From UBA1426 sp052034085 (GTDB lineage: Bacteria; Bacillota; Clostridia; Peptostreptococcales; Anaerovoracaceae), in NCBI GenBank assembly GCA_052034085.1, contig JBPOJA010000009.1, forward strand, positions 40,680-104,679: DNA of 64,000 nucleotides, given 5' to 3'. Positions 17,095 through 25,722 of the stretch are shown here, piece by piece. The notes under the pieces were generated by a model. It ran no database searches. It was not told the DNA's origin and saw only the letters and a list, made by a program, of their open reading frames with translations. How positions within the stretch are numbered: position 1 is the first letter of the stretch; each line of letters opens with the position of its first letter. Position numbers and translations under genes: made by a program.

Positions 17095-18243
17095 ATGAAA
17101 AAAAACAAATCTTACAACTCAATATTTGTAAAACAGGGATTGTCGTTTGTCCTGATTATCGCCATGCTGTTTTCTGTGCTGAGCCTGGGTCAGGTATTTG
17201 GGGGAAATGAAAGAGATCAGCTGGATGAACTGAACAAAAAAATCGACAATCTTCAAAACCAGCTGAAACAGGGGAAAGCCAAAGAAAAACAGCTGGCATC
17301 TGAAATCAAAAATTTGAATGCACTGATCCGTGCGGCTGAAGGAGAAATCTACGACTTGGGCAAGGAAATAAAGAAACTTGCCGGAGAAATACAGGTTGTA
17401 GAAGGGGAGCTTGCCCAAAAACAAAACGAAATCCAGAGCCAAAATAAAGAAATGGGCAAGAGAATTCGTGTCATGTACAAAAATGGGGAAGTAGGGATTC
17501 TGGAAGTTCTGCTGAATTCCGAAAGCATGCTGGATTTTCTGACCAACCTTGACATGGCTCAACGGATTTTCCATGGGGATGTAAAAATGCTGGAAGAACT
17601 GGAGAGACAGCATGAAAGCATTGAAAATCACAAAGGAAAACTCGAATTGATGAAGGCTGATCTGGATGCCAAACAGAAAGCCGAGGCGGCAAAAAGAGGC
17701 AAACTGGAAGCCAGTAAAAATGATGTTTCAAAACTGAAAGCGGAAGTTGCCACCGACATTAAAGCACTGGAGAAACAAGTTGATAAATTAAATGAAGAGG
17801 CCAATGCTCTTATTGCGGAAATATTGAGGCTTCAGGGCACAGGCGAATATGTCGGCGGTGTACTAATGTGGCCGACGCCGGGTCATCATAGGATAACATC
17901 AGAGTTCGGCTATCGCGTTCACCCCATTTTAAAGGTGAAGAAACTGCACACAGGCCTTGATATAGGCGTCCCGTCCGGCAGCAAGGTTGTTGCCGCCAAT
18001 GCGGGAAAAGTAATCAAAGCAGCCTGGAACAATAGCTACGGATATATGGTAATGATTGACCATGGCGGCGGAATAGTAACGCTTTATGCCCATAACAGCC
18101 AGTTAAAAGTAAGCACCGGTGATATAGTCAGCAAAGGCCAGCTGGTCGCCTTGTCGGGGAGCACAGGTGTTTCCACCGGGCCTCATCTGCATTTTGAGGT
18201 CAGAATAAACGGCGAATACAAGAATCCGAGACTGTACTTATGA
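17095..18243 (+). CDS. coiled-coil murein hydrolase, M23 peptidase (EnvC/PcsB-like)
   Basis: Secreted wall enzyme or activator, 382 residues. A signal peptide (about residues 1-37) precedes a long coiled coil of about 210 residues (DQLDELNKKIDNLQNQL onward), then a C-terminal M23/LytM domain with the zinc motifs HTGLDIG and HLHFEV intact, so it may be catalytic rather than a degenerate activator. The ATG at 17095 follows GGAGAC; a GTG at 17080 is also in frame. Known FtsEX systems open such coiled-coil proteins through the FtsX loop, which matches its place 31 bp after ftsX. It overlaps recJ by 4 bp. Confidence 0.92.
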   Translation: MKKNKSYNSIFVKQGLSFVLIIAMLFSVLSLGQVFGGNERDQLDELNKKIDNLQNQLKQGKAKEKQLASEIKNLNALIRAAEGEIYDLGKEIKKLAGEIQVVEGELAQKQNEIQSQNKEMGKRIRVMYKNGEVGILEVLLNSESMLDFLTNLDMAQRIFHGDVKMLEELERQHESIENHKGKLELMKADLDAKQKAEAAKRGKLEASKNDVSKLKAEVATDIKALEKQVDKLNEEANALIAEILRLQGTGEYVGGVLMWPTPGHHRITSEFGYRVHPILKVKKLHTGLDIGVPSGSKVVAANAGKVIKAAWNNSYGYMVMIDHGGGIVTLYAHNSQLKVSTGDIVSKGQLVALSGSTGVSTGPHLHFEVRINGEYKNPRLYL

Positions 18244-19919
18244 CAGATAAGCAATGGTTATTCCCCAAAATCCAAAAAGGCGGAGATATTTACAGGCATA
18301 TACTGGAAGCCAGAGGTATTGTCAGTGACGAAGATAAAGAAGAGTTTCTTTCAGCTCAGCCCAGACTGACTCATGATCCTTTTTTGATGAAAAACATGGA
18401 GAAAGTATGTTGCAGAATACTTTCAGCCATAGATAAGCATGAAAAAATATGCATATATGGAGATTATGATGCCGACGGTATCTGCTCTGTGAGCCTGCTC
18501 ATGGATATATTCCAAAAGCTCGGGGCAGATATCTTCTATTATATACCATCCAGATTTGCGGAGGGATATGGCCTTAACAAGGATGCCATAGATACAATAA
18601 TAGACCGAGGAGCGGGCCTTATTGTTACAGTGGACTGCGGAGTTGCAGCATTGGAAGAGGTCGCCTATGCCAAAACACGCGGTTTTGAAATAATTGTAAC
18701 AGATCATCACAATGTGGGAGAAAAAAAGCCGGATACACTGGTCATTAATCCAAAACAGGTAGATTGTGAATATCCGGAAAAAAATCTTTCCGGCTGCGGG
18801 GTTGCTTTCAAGCTGGCACAGGCTCTTCAGCGGAGAAGACCTGATATTCTGACTAAATCCGATCTCAATAAAGTCCTGGATCTGGTGTCAATAGCAACAA
18901 TTGGTGATATTGTTCCACTATTGGGCGAAAACCGTACTCTGATAAAATATGGGATGAAAAATCTCGCAGAGGGCAGAAGAGTGGGGCTTGCTGCGCTGCT
19001 GAAACAAATTGGGCTGTCCGGAGAAACGCTGAAGGCAGAGCAGGTTGCCTACGGCATTGTTCCTTATTTGAATGCTGCAGGCAGAATGTTTTCAGCAGAT
19101 CTTGCAGTGGAGCTGCTTGTGGCTGAAAATGAAGAGCATGCTGCAGAGCTGGCCATAAGCCTTGCAGACCACAATCAGGACAGAAAAAACAAGCAGGGCA
19201 ATGCCTTGAAAGACGCCCTGGAAGCATTGGAAAGCAGGGAGGATGACTATAAATTTATCATGCTCAGGCTTGAGGAGGCCCATGAAGGTGTAACCGGCAT
19301 AGTAGCAGGGAAAATAAAGGATTTATATAACTTGCCTGCAATCATCTTTTCGCCTATTGGAAAAGGAAGACTTAAGGGCACAGGGAGAAGCATTACGGGG
19401 TTGAATCTTTATGAAATGCTTTTACCGTACAGCAATCTGTATGAAAAATTCGGCGGGCACGAAGGAGCCTGCGGCCTCACAATGAAAGCAGACCACTATA
19501 AGGATCTGGAAGAGAAGTTGCAACAAAAAGCAACCATGATGTTTGATGCCGATCCGGATTTATTTGTTTATAAACTGGTGATTGAGGGCTGCATAAGCAG
19601 GGAAAATGATCTCTGGAAACTTGCCAATGAGTTGGAGAAACTGGAGCCATTTGGCCAGGGCAATCCAAAGCCCCTGCTGGCTTTGAAAAGTGCTGTAATA
19701 AGTTCACCTGTATATATGGGTGAGGATGGCAGACATGTGAAATTTCAAGCCGACAGAATGAGCTGTATTTTTTTCGGAGGCAGTGAAAGGGTTAAGCAGT
19801 TTTATGAGGATGGGAATCCTGTTGATCTAGTCGGATATCTGGAAATCAACCGCTGGAACGGGGAAGAAAAACTGCAGTTCATGGTTGAGGAAATCAGGTA
19901 CAGCGAATCAACTTATTGA
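18240..19919 (+). CDS. recJ: single-stranded-DNA-specific exonuclease RecJ
   Basis: DHH-family 5'-3' exonuclease acting in recombination and repair. Motifs are YGDYDADGICS, VTVDCG and VTDHHN in the DHH domain, with the DHHA1 signature GGHEGACGLTM and a C-terminal OB-like domain. Length is 559 residues, near the E. coli enzyme. ATG overlaps the M23 gene stop (ATGA). A repair gene embedded by translational coupling inside a division/wall operon is a notable placement. Confidence 0.95.
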   Translation: MTDKQWLFPKIQKGGDIYRHILEARGIVSDEDKEEFLSAQPRLTHDPFLMKNMEKVCCRILSAIDKHEKICIYGDYDADGICSVSLLMDIFQKLGADIFYYIPSRFAEGYGLNKDAIDTIIDRGAGLIVTVDCGVAALEEVAYAKTRGFEIIVTDHHNVGEKKPDTLVINPKQVDCEYPEKNLSGCGVAFKLAQALQRRRPDILTKSDLNKVLDLVSIATIGDIVPLLGENRTLIKYGMKNLAEGRRVGLAALLKQIGLSGETLKAEQVAYGIVPYLNAAGRMFSADLAVELLVAENEEHAAELAISLADHNQDRKNKQGNALKDALEALESREDDYKFIMLRLEEAHEGVTGIVAGKIKDLYNLPAIIFSPIGKGRLKGTGRSITGLNLYEMLLPYSNLYEKFGGHEGACGLTMKADHYKDLEEKLQQKATMMFDADPDLFVYKLVIEGCISRENDLWKLANELEKLEPFGQGNPKPLLALKSAVISSPVYMGEDGRHVKFQADRMSCIFFGGSERVKQFYEDGNPVDLVGYLEINRWNGEEKLQFMVEEIRYSESTY

Positions 19920-19957
19920 CAGCGAATGAGCATAGCTTAAAGGAGCAGACTGCAACT

Positions 19958-21121
19958 ATGATTGTATTGAAGAAAAGAAATTTAATAATAATTCTGATTC
20001 TTGCATTGCTGATGGGCGTGTTAGGGATGGCTCTTTATGATGTGGCCCATAGTAAAATTGCTGACGAAAAAAGTATCAGTGCCAAGGATCTGGAGGAGTT
20101 TTACCGGCTAAAAAAGGATTATGGCAAACTGGATGAACTTAAAGACTTAATAAATGAAAAATACTATATAAGCATCGATGAGGACAGACTTTATGAAGGC
20201 ATATACAAGGGACTTTTCGCAGGAATCGAAGATCCTTATTCGTCTTATCTTACAAAAAAGGAGTATGAAGACCTGATGATTGCAGCATCAGGAGAGTATG
20301 AAGGCATAGGTGTGACTATAGCGCCGGATAAGATGGGTTTCATAAATGTGGTTGCTCCCATTGAGGACAGCCCTGCCTACAAGGCAGGAATCAAGCCTGA
20401 AGATAAGATAATTGAGGTTGACGGTAAAGAGTACAGTGCCGACAGCATCGATGCTGCCGCTTCTGCCATGAGAGGGAAAAGCGGTACGACAGTCTCACTG
20501 AAAATAATGAGAGAGAAAGAATTTATCGAACTGGAAATAAAGAGAGCCAATATTGTTCTGGAAACTGTAAAAAGTGAGATTATTGATGATACCATAGGCT
20601 ATATACGCATAAGTGCATTCGAAAAAAATACTGCAAAAGATTTCAATGAGGTTTTGAGAGATTTTGAAATTAGAGGCCTGGAGGGACTCATAATCGATTT
20701 GCGGGATAATCCGGGAGGCCTGGTAGATATCAGTGTGTCAGTTGCCGATGCACTTCTGCCTGAAGGGATTATCACTTACACTGAAGACAGGAAGGGCAGC
20801 AAGCACTATTATAAGTCCGATGCCACAGCGACCTCTATACCATATGTAATATTAATTAACGGAGCCTCGGCAAGCGCCTCGGAAATAGTGGCGGGAGCTG
20901 TTAAAGGAAATGAGGGAGGGCCCCTGGTAGGCACAAGGAGCTATGGCAAGGGTATCATACAGGAGATAGTGCAGCTAAAGGATGGAGATGCGACTAAGTT
21001 GACCATTATGCAGTATTATTCACCCAAAGGCGAGCAGATTCACGAAAAAGGCATAGAGCCGGACTATATAGTTGAATCTGCCGAAGAGCAGCTGGATAAG
21101 GCCCTGGAACTGCTAAAATAG
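19958..21121 (+). CDS. carboxyl-terminal processing protease (S41)
   Basis: Membrane-anchored PDZ protease of the Ctp family. An N-terminal hydrophobic anchor (IIILILALLMGVLGMALY) is followed by a PDZ domain with GIGVTIAPDK and the S41 core; catalytic Ser lies in NGASASASEIVAGA and Lys in GTRSYGKGIIQ. The ATG at 19958 with AAAGGAG at 19939-19945 is preferred to a TTG at 19916 that overlaps recJ. It gives 387 residues. In Bacillota such proteases often follow ftsEX-M23 genes and act in wall remodelling or sporulation signalling. It ends one base before the convergent yerC stop. Confidence 0.93.
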   Translation: MIVLKKRNLIIILILALLMGVLGMALYDVAHSKIADEKSISAKDLEEFYRLKKDYGKLDELKDLINEKYYISIDEDRLYEGIYKGLFAGIEDPYSSYLTKKEYEDLMIAASGEYEGIGVTIAPDKMGFINVVAPIEDSPAYKAGIKPEDKIIEVDGKEYSADSIDAAASAMRGKSGTTVSLKIMREKEFIELEIKRANIVLETVKSEIIDDTIGYIRISAFEKNTAKDFNEVLRDFEIRGLEGLIIDLRDNPGGLVDISVSVADALLPEGIITYTEDRKGSKHYYKSDATATSIPYVILINGASASASEIVAGAVKGNEGGPLVGTRSYGKGIIQEIVQLKDGDATKLTIMQYYSPKGEQIHEKGIEPDYIVESAEEQLDKALELLK

Positions 21122-21122
21122 G

Positions 21123-21422
21123 TTATTCACTTTCCGCCATTCTGTCCAGTATAAGTCTGTATCCGTCGGCACCATACAAAAGGCATTTGTTAACGCGGCT
21201 GATGGTGGCCGCACTGGCTCCCGTAGTATTTTCAATTTCGCTGTAGGTTTTCTTTTCATTGAGAAGCTTTGCTACCTGAAAGCGCTGAACAATCGCCTGA
21301 AGCTCCTTGATTGTGCATATATCATCGAAGAATCTATAACACTCCTCCCTGTTTTTTAAAAGTAGGATGGCTTCGAAAAGTTCATCGGCTTCATGACTGA
21401 CAATTTTGGAGTTAAAGCTCAT
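21123..21422 (-). CDS. yerC: TrpR-like regulator YerC/YecD
   Basis: A 99-residue DNA-binding protein of the YerC/YecD branch of the TrpR fold. The helix-turn-helix is KKTYSEIENTTGASAATISRVNKCL and the preceding helices include AIVQRFQVAKLL, which is the conserved TrpR-family core. The reverse-strand ATG follows GGGAGGTG. The regulon of this family is poorly defined. Convergent with the S41 protease with only 1 bp between stops. Its promoter carries a perfect dyad, suggesting autoregulation. Confidence 0.88.
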   Translation of the reverse strand: MSFNSKIVSHEADELFEAILLLKNREECYRFFDDICTIKELQAIVQRFQVAKLLNEKKTYSEIENTTGASAATISRVNKCLLYGADGYRLILDRMAESE

Positions 21423-21437
21423 TTTACACCTCCCGTG

Positions 21438-21497
21438 TCACTTTAATGCTTTAAAGTGATGCTGGCATAATTATACGACAGAAAAAGAATAAGTCAA
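21438..21497 (-). promoter_or_regulatory. yerC promoter with dyad operator candidate
   Basis: On the reverse strand TTGACT (21497-21492), 16-bp spacer, TATAAT (21475-21470). Downstream, between promoter and start, is a perfect 9-bp dyad TCACTTTAA (21438-21446) and TTAAAGTGA (21451-21459) separated by 4 bases. Its place just past the transcription start is typical of a repressor operator. Confidence 0.6.
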
Positions 21498-22067
21498 ATG
21501 GAAATACATCTTTACAAAACTGAAGAAGTTGAAAATGCACATCAATTGATAAGTGAGCTTGCCGGAAGAAGATATAACCTTTCACCTAATCCCGAAGTAA
21601 ACATTGCCAGCAATGGCAAGCCGTATTTTAAAGATATTGATTTTGTACATTTTTCAGTAAGCCATTCGGGCGGAATATGGGCCCTGGCCATGCATGACAA
21701 ACCGGTGGGCCTCGACATCGAATTCAGGAAAAAGGGACTTGACAATTATTTGAAGCTTGCAGAAAGGTTCTTTACTGTGCAGGAATATGACTATGTCAAA
21801 ATGAATGGGCTGGGGGGATTTTTGAGGATATGGGTCAGGAAAGAGGCTTGTATGAAACTTACCGGGCAGGGTTTATCCGGCGGGCTGAGAAGTTTTACTG
21901 TAATTGGGAACAAAAGGATGAAGAGGAAAACCGACATGGGCTATGTAATTGAATTCAGCGTTATGAAGGATTTACATGGAGCCATCTGCACCAAAGATTG
22001 CATCAGGAAAAAGGATATTGATATAATACCACATGGCAGCCTCAGAGAGTCAATTCCCGGAGAATGA
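21498..22067 (+). CDS. 4'-phosphopantetheinyl transferase superfamily protein
   Basis: Sfp/AcpT-type enzyme that moves phosphopantetheine from CoA to a carrier protein serine. Signatures are FSVSHSGGIWALAM, VGLDIEFRK (magnesium-binding Asp and Glu) and WVRKEACMKLTGQGL. At 189 residues it is between AcpS and Sfp sizes. No carrier protein or synthase gene lies nearby, so the target is unknown. The ATG has no clear Shine-Dalgarno and its codon abuts the -35 box of the opposite yerC promoter. It may overlap recX if recX uses its upstream start. Confidence 0.87.
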   Translation: MEIHLYKTEEVENAHQLISELAGRRYNLSPNPEVNIASNGKPYFKDIDFVHFSVSHSGGIWALAMHDKPVGLDIEFRKKGLDNYLKLAERFFTVQEYDYVKMNGLGGFLRIWVRKEACMKLTGQGLSGGLRSFTVIGNKRMKRKTDMGYVIEFSVMKDLHGAICTKDCIRKKDIDIIPHGSLRESIPGE

Positions 22068-22077
22068 GAAAAAGAAT

Positions 22078-22563
22078 ATGGAAACAGACAGAAAGACAAG
22101 CGGATCAAAAAAATCAGCAGAGACCGTGGCCCTTAGCTATATTTCATATAGGGACAGAAGCAGGCTGGAGCTCAGACAACACCTGGAAAAAAAGGAATAC
22201 AGCCCGGAAGAAATAGAAGTCTGCCTTAAAAATCTGGAAGAGTGGGGTCTCCTGGATGATGAAAATTTCTGCAGAAAATACATCAGATACAGCAAAGAAA
22301 AACAAAGGGGCCCTGTCAGAATTCGCGCCGACCTGCGGGAGAAGGGCTTGGACGGCCAAATCATTGAAGCTTGCATGGATGAGGAATACAGCAGGGAAGA
22401 AGAACTGGCTGCCGCCCGGGATCTTGCAGAAAGGATGCTGGCTAATGAGAAAGAAAAACCCCTGGATGAAAGGATGGCAGGAAGAATTGCAAGATGCCTG
22501 ATATCCAGAGGATTCAGTGGACATGTGGTTTTCACAGTACTGGGCATGCTGAAATCATCTTGA
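22078..22563 (+). CDS. recX: regulatory protein RecX
   Basis: Helical-repeat protein that inhibits RecA filaments. The three-helix RecX repeats are visible: ALSYISYRDRSRLELRQHL, LEEWGLLDDENFCRKYI and GPVRIRADLREKGLDGQII, then a third repeat to the end. The ATG at 22078 gives 161 residues and has GGAGA 14 bp upstream; an ATG at 22033 (176 residues) would overlap the previous gene by 35 bp without a ribosome site. recA is not in the window. Its stop codon overlaps the ileS promoter -35. Confidence 0.9.
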   Translation: METDRKTSGSKKSAETVALSYISYRDRSRLELRQHLEKKEYSPEEIEVCLKNLEEWGLLDDENFCRKYIRYSKEKQRGPVRIRADLREKGLDGQIIEACMDEEYSREEELAAARDLAERMLANEKEKPLDERMAGRIARCLISRGFSGHVVFTVLGMLKSS

Positions 22564-22588
22564 CACAAACACGGCTTGTAGATAAAAT
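22560..22588 (+). promoter_or_regulatory. sigma-A promoter of ileS
   Basis: TTGACA (22560-22565), 17-bp spacer, TAAAAT (22583-22588), the same hexamers and spacing as the promoter at 14606. A second TATAAT sits at 22591-22596. The leader would be only about 30 bases, too short for a T-box. Confidence 0.7.
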
Positions 22589-22623
22589 AATATAATGATT
22601 TTAGAACATGTAAGGAGCAAAAA

Positions 22624-25600
22624 ATGTTTGAAAATTTATCAGAAAAACCGATAGCAGAGGTGCAGAAGGAACAGGCTGATCGATGGGATGATGAAAACCT
22701 CCTGGAAAAATGCGTAACAACCAGGGAAGGCAGGCCTTCCTTCGTTTTTTATGAAGGCCCTCCAACAGCAAACGGCAGCCCGGGAATACACCATGTCATT
22801 GCCAGAACACTGAAGGATTCGGTTCTAAGACATAAAACCATGCAGGGATTTGCGGTTAAACGTAAAGCCGGATGGGATACTCACGGCCTGCCTGTTGAGA
22901 TTGAAGTGGAAAAACAGCTCAAAATGAGCGGCAAGCAGGATATAGAAAAATACGGTATCAAAGAGTTCAATCAGAAGTGTCGCGAATCGGTTTTCAAATA
23001 TGAAAAAGAATGGCGTGAAATGACCAGGCGCATGGGTTATCTGATAGATATGGATGATCCTTACATAACTTTGGACAATGATTACATAGAAAGCATCTGG
23101 TGGATACTGAAGGAGTTCTATAAAGCGGGTCTTATTTATGAAGGACATAAGATTTTACCCTATTGTCCACGTTGCGGGACGGGGCTGGCTTCCCATGAGG
23201 TTGCCCTGGGGTATAAGGAGATAAAATCCAATACTATAACTGCTAAGTTTAAAAGAAAAGATAAGGATGAGTATTTCCTGGCATGGACTACAACCCCCTG
23301 GACTCTGGCTTCAAACGTATCTCTGACAGTGGGGGCGGATCTTGATTACCTGAAAGTCGACCAGTATGGAACAGTTTATTATATCAGCAAGGCACTTGCC
23401 GACAGGGTTCTAGGAGAGGGACGTTACGAAATCCTTGAGGAAATGAAGGGCAAAGATCTGGAATACATGGAGTATGAACAGCTTATGCCCTTTGTCAAAG
23501 TGGATAAAAAGGCCTTTTTTGTCACACTAGGGGATTATGTAACTGTGGAAGACGGTACAGGCATAGTGCACACGGCTCCCGCCTTTGGTGAAGACGACTA
23601 TGTTACAGGGCGCAAGTATGATTTACCGGTGCCCAATCCTGTGGATGAAGAGGGCAGATACACAGAAACTCCGTGGAAAGGCAGGTTCGTAATGGACGAC
23701 GGCCTTGATGTGGATATAATTAAGTGGCTGGCGGCAGAGGACAAGATTTATGACAAGGAAAAGGTGGAACACAATTATCCCCACTGCTGGAGGTGTTCAA
23801 CACCCCTGCTTTACTACGCCAAGCCAAGCTGGTATATAGAAATGACAAAACTCAGGGATGATCTGGTAAGAAACAACAACGAGGTCAACTGGTTCCCTCC
23901 TTTCGTGGGAGAAAAGAGGTTTGGCAACTGGCTTGAAAATGTCAACGACTGGGCCATTTCAAGGAACAGATACTGGGGGACGCCCATTAATATCTGGCGT
24001 TGCAAATGCGGCCATATAGAAAGCATAGGATCGAGGGCCGAACTTGTAGAGAAGGCTATCGAGGATATAGATGAGACCATAGAGCTTCACAGACCGGATG
24101 TTGACCGGGTTCACATCAGGTGTGAGAAATGCGGAGACATCATGACCCGCATAGAGGAAGTCATGGACTGCTGGTTTGACAGCGGAGCCATGCCCTTTGC
24201 ACAATGGCATTACCCCTTTGAAAACAAGGAGAAATTTCATACCGAACTGTTCCCTGCTGATTTCATATGTGAAGGGATTGATCAGACCAGAGGCTGGTTC
24301 TATTCACTGATTGCAATTTCCACCTTCGTTGAAGGAAGGGCCCCTTATCGAAATGTACTGGTGAACGACCTGATTCTTGATAAGGAAGGCAAGAAAATGT
24401 CAAAATCCAGGGGCAATACGGTAGATCCCTTTGAGCTGTTTGACAAATACGGAGCCGATGCTACCAGGTGGTACCTGCTTCATGTCTCACCCGCATGGGC
24501 GCCTACCAAGTTTGACGAAGACGGACTGATTGATATTGTCAGCAAGTTTTTCGGCACATTGAGAAATGTCTACAACTTTTTCGTGCTTTATTCCAATACG
24601 GATAATATTGATCCCAGAGAATTCCATGTGGATTATAAAGACAGACCGGAACTGGATCTCTGGATTCTGTCCAAATATAACAGGCTCATTAAAGAAGTAA
24701 AAGCCGACATGGATGAATACGACCACATGAAGACTGTGAGGGCTATTCAGGATTTCCTCATTGAAGATTTCTCGAACTGGTATATAAGAAGAGCCAGAAG
24801 ACGCTTCTGGGAGGAAGGGCTGAGTGACGACAAAAAGGCTGTATACCTGACCACCTATGAAATTCTGGTGGGCCTGGTTCGCCTTGCTGCTCCCATAGCT
24901 CCATTTATTACCGACGAAATATACATCAAGCTTACAGGTGAAGAATCGGTTCATACGGCCTTTTATCCTGATGCAAAAGAGGAACTGATTGATGATAAAA
25001 CCGAAGAGCGTATGGACCTGGTCAGAAGGCTTGTAAGCCTGGGCAGGGGAGTAAGGGAAAGCGAAAGAATAAAAGTACGGCAGCCTCTTTCAGAGATAAT
25101 GGTTGACGGTAAATATAAAGAGCTAATCGGTGATATGGAGGATCTTATCAGGGATGAGCTCAATGTAAAGAAGGTAGTTTTTGAAAAGAACCTTGACAGG
25201 TTTATGGATTTCAGCCTCAAACCCAATTTCAAACTGGCAGGACCCCTTCTTGGAAGCCGGATCAAGGCCTTGGGCAGTGCGATTGCAAAGCTCGATGCCA
25301 AAGAAGCGGTTTCGAAACTGGAAACTGAAGGCTTCCTGGATTTGAACCTGGACGGTGAAGATTTCCGGGTTGAGAAAGATCTTCTTGAGATAAGAATAAG
25401 TGCCAAACCGGGCTTTTCCGTGGCCATGGAGGAAAATGTGTTTGTAATACTGGATACTACCATCAGTGAGGAACTTAAATTTGAAGGTATTGCAAGGGAG
25501 CTGATTTCCAAGGTTCAGCAGCTGAGAAAACAAAATGACTACGAAATGACAGACAGAATCAAAATCTTTGTTAAAGGAGATGAGGTTTTCACGGCAGCTC

Positions 25601-25722
25601 TGGAAAAACACAAAAATTATATTATGGGAGAAACTCTGGCGCTGGAAGTATCAGAAAAAGAAGGATTAAAGGAATATGACCTTAATGGTCATAAAACAGG
25701 AATAGATGTTGAAAGACTTTAA
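22624..25722 (+). CDS. ileS: isoleucyl-tRNA synthetase
   Basis: Class I aminoacyl-tRNA synthetase charging tRNA-Ile. The HIGH-type motif is GSPGIHHVIAR, the KMSKS motif KKMSKSRGN, and the editing domain WTTTPWTLASN is present. Internal cysteine knuckles (CPRCG, CWRC, CKCG, CEKCG) occur in the catalytic and editing parts. At 1032 residues, and without the C-terminal zinc finger of the 920-940 residue bacterial form, it fits the larger type that resembles eukaryotic enzymes and is often pseudomonic-acid tolerant; the tolerance is family knowledge and untested here. The ATG follows AAGGAGC. Confidence 0.96.
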   Translation: MFENLSEKPIAEVQKEQADRWDDENLLEKCVTTREGRPSFVFYEGPPTANGSPGIHHVIARTLKDSVLRHKTMQGFAVKRKAGWDTHGLPVEIEVEKQLKMSGKQDIEKYGIKEFNQKCRESVFKYEKEWREMTRRMGYLIDMDDPYITLDNDYIESIWWILKEFYKAGLIYEGHKILPYCPRCGTGLASHEVALGYKEIKSNTITAKFKRKDKDEYFLAWTTTPWTLASNVSLTVGADLDYLKVDQYGTVYYISKALADRVLGEGRYEILEEMKGKDLEYMEYEQLMPFVKVDKKAFFVTLGDYVTVEDGTGIVHTAPAFGEDDYVTGRKYDLPVPNPVDEEGRYTETPWKGRFVMDDGLDVDIIKWLAAEDKIYDKEKVEHNYPHCWRCSTPLLYYAKPSWYIEMTKLRDDLVRNNNEVNWFPPFVGEKRFGNWLENVNDWAISRNRYWGTPINIWRCKCGHIESIGSRAELVEKAIEDIDETIELHRPDVDRVHIRCEKCGDIMTRIEEVMDCWFDSGAMPFAQWHYPFENKEKFHTELFPADFICEGIDQTRGWFYSLIAISTFVEGRAPYRNVLVNDLILDKEGKKMSKSRGNTVDPFELFDKYGADATRWYLLHVSPAWAPTKFDEDGLIDIVSKFFGTLRNVYNFFVLYSNTDNIDPREFHVDYKDRPELDLWILSKYNRLIKEVKADMDEYDHMKTVRAIQDFLIEDFSNWYIRRARRRFWEEGLSDDKKAVYLTTYEILVGLVRLAAPIAPFITDEIYIKLTGEESVHTAFYPDAKEELIDDKTEERMDLVRRLVSLGRGVRESERIKVRQPLSEIMVDGKYKELIGDMEDLIRDELNVKKVVFEKNLDRFMDFSLKPNFKLAGPLLGSRIKALGSAIAKLDAKEAVSKLETEGFLDLNLDGEDFRVEKDLLEIRISAKPGFSVAMEENVFVILDTTISEELKFEGIARELISKVQQLRKQNDYEMTDRIKIFVKGDEVFTAALEKHKNYIMGETLALEVSEKEGLKEYDLNGHKTGIDVERL

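Noticed and set aside
22564..22623. T-box riboswitch before ileS
   Set aside because: Only 60 bases separate recX and ileS and the leader has no specifier stem or terminator.
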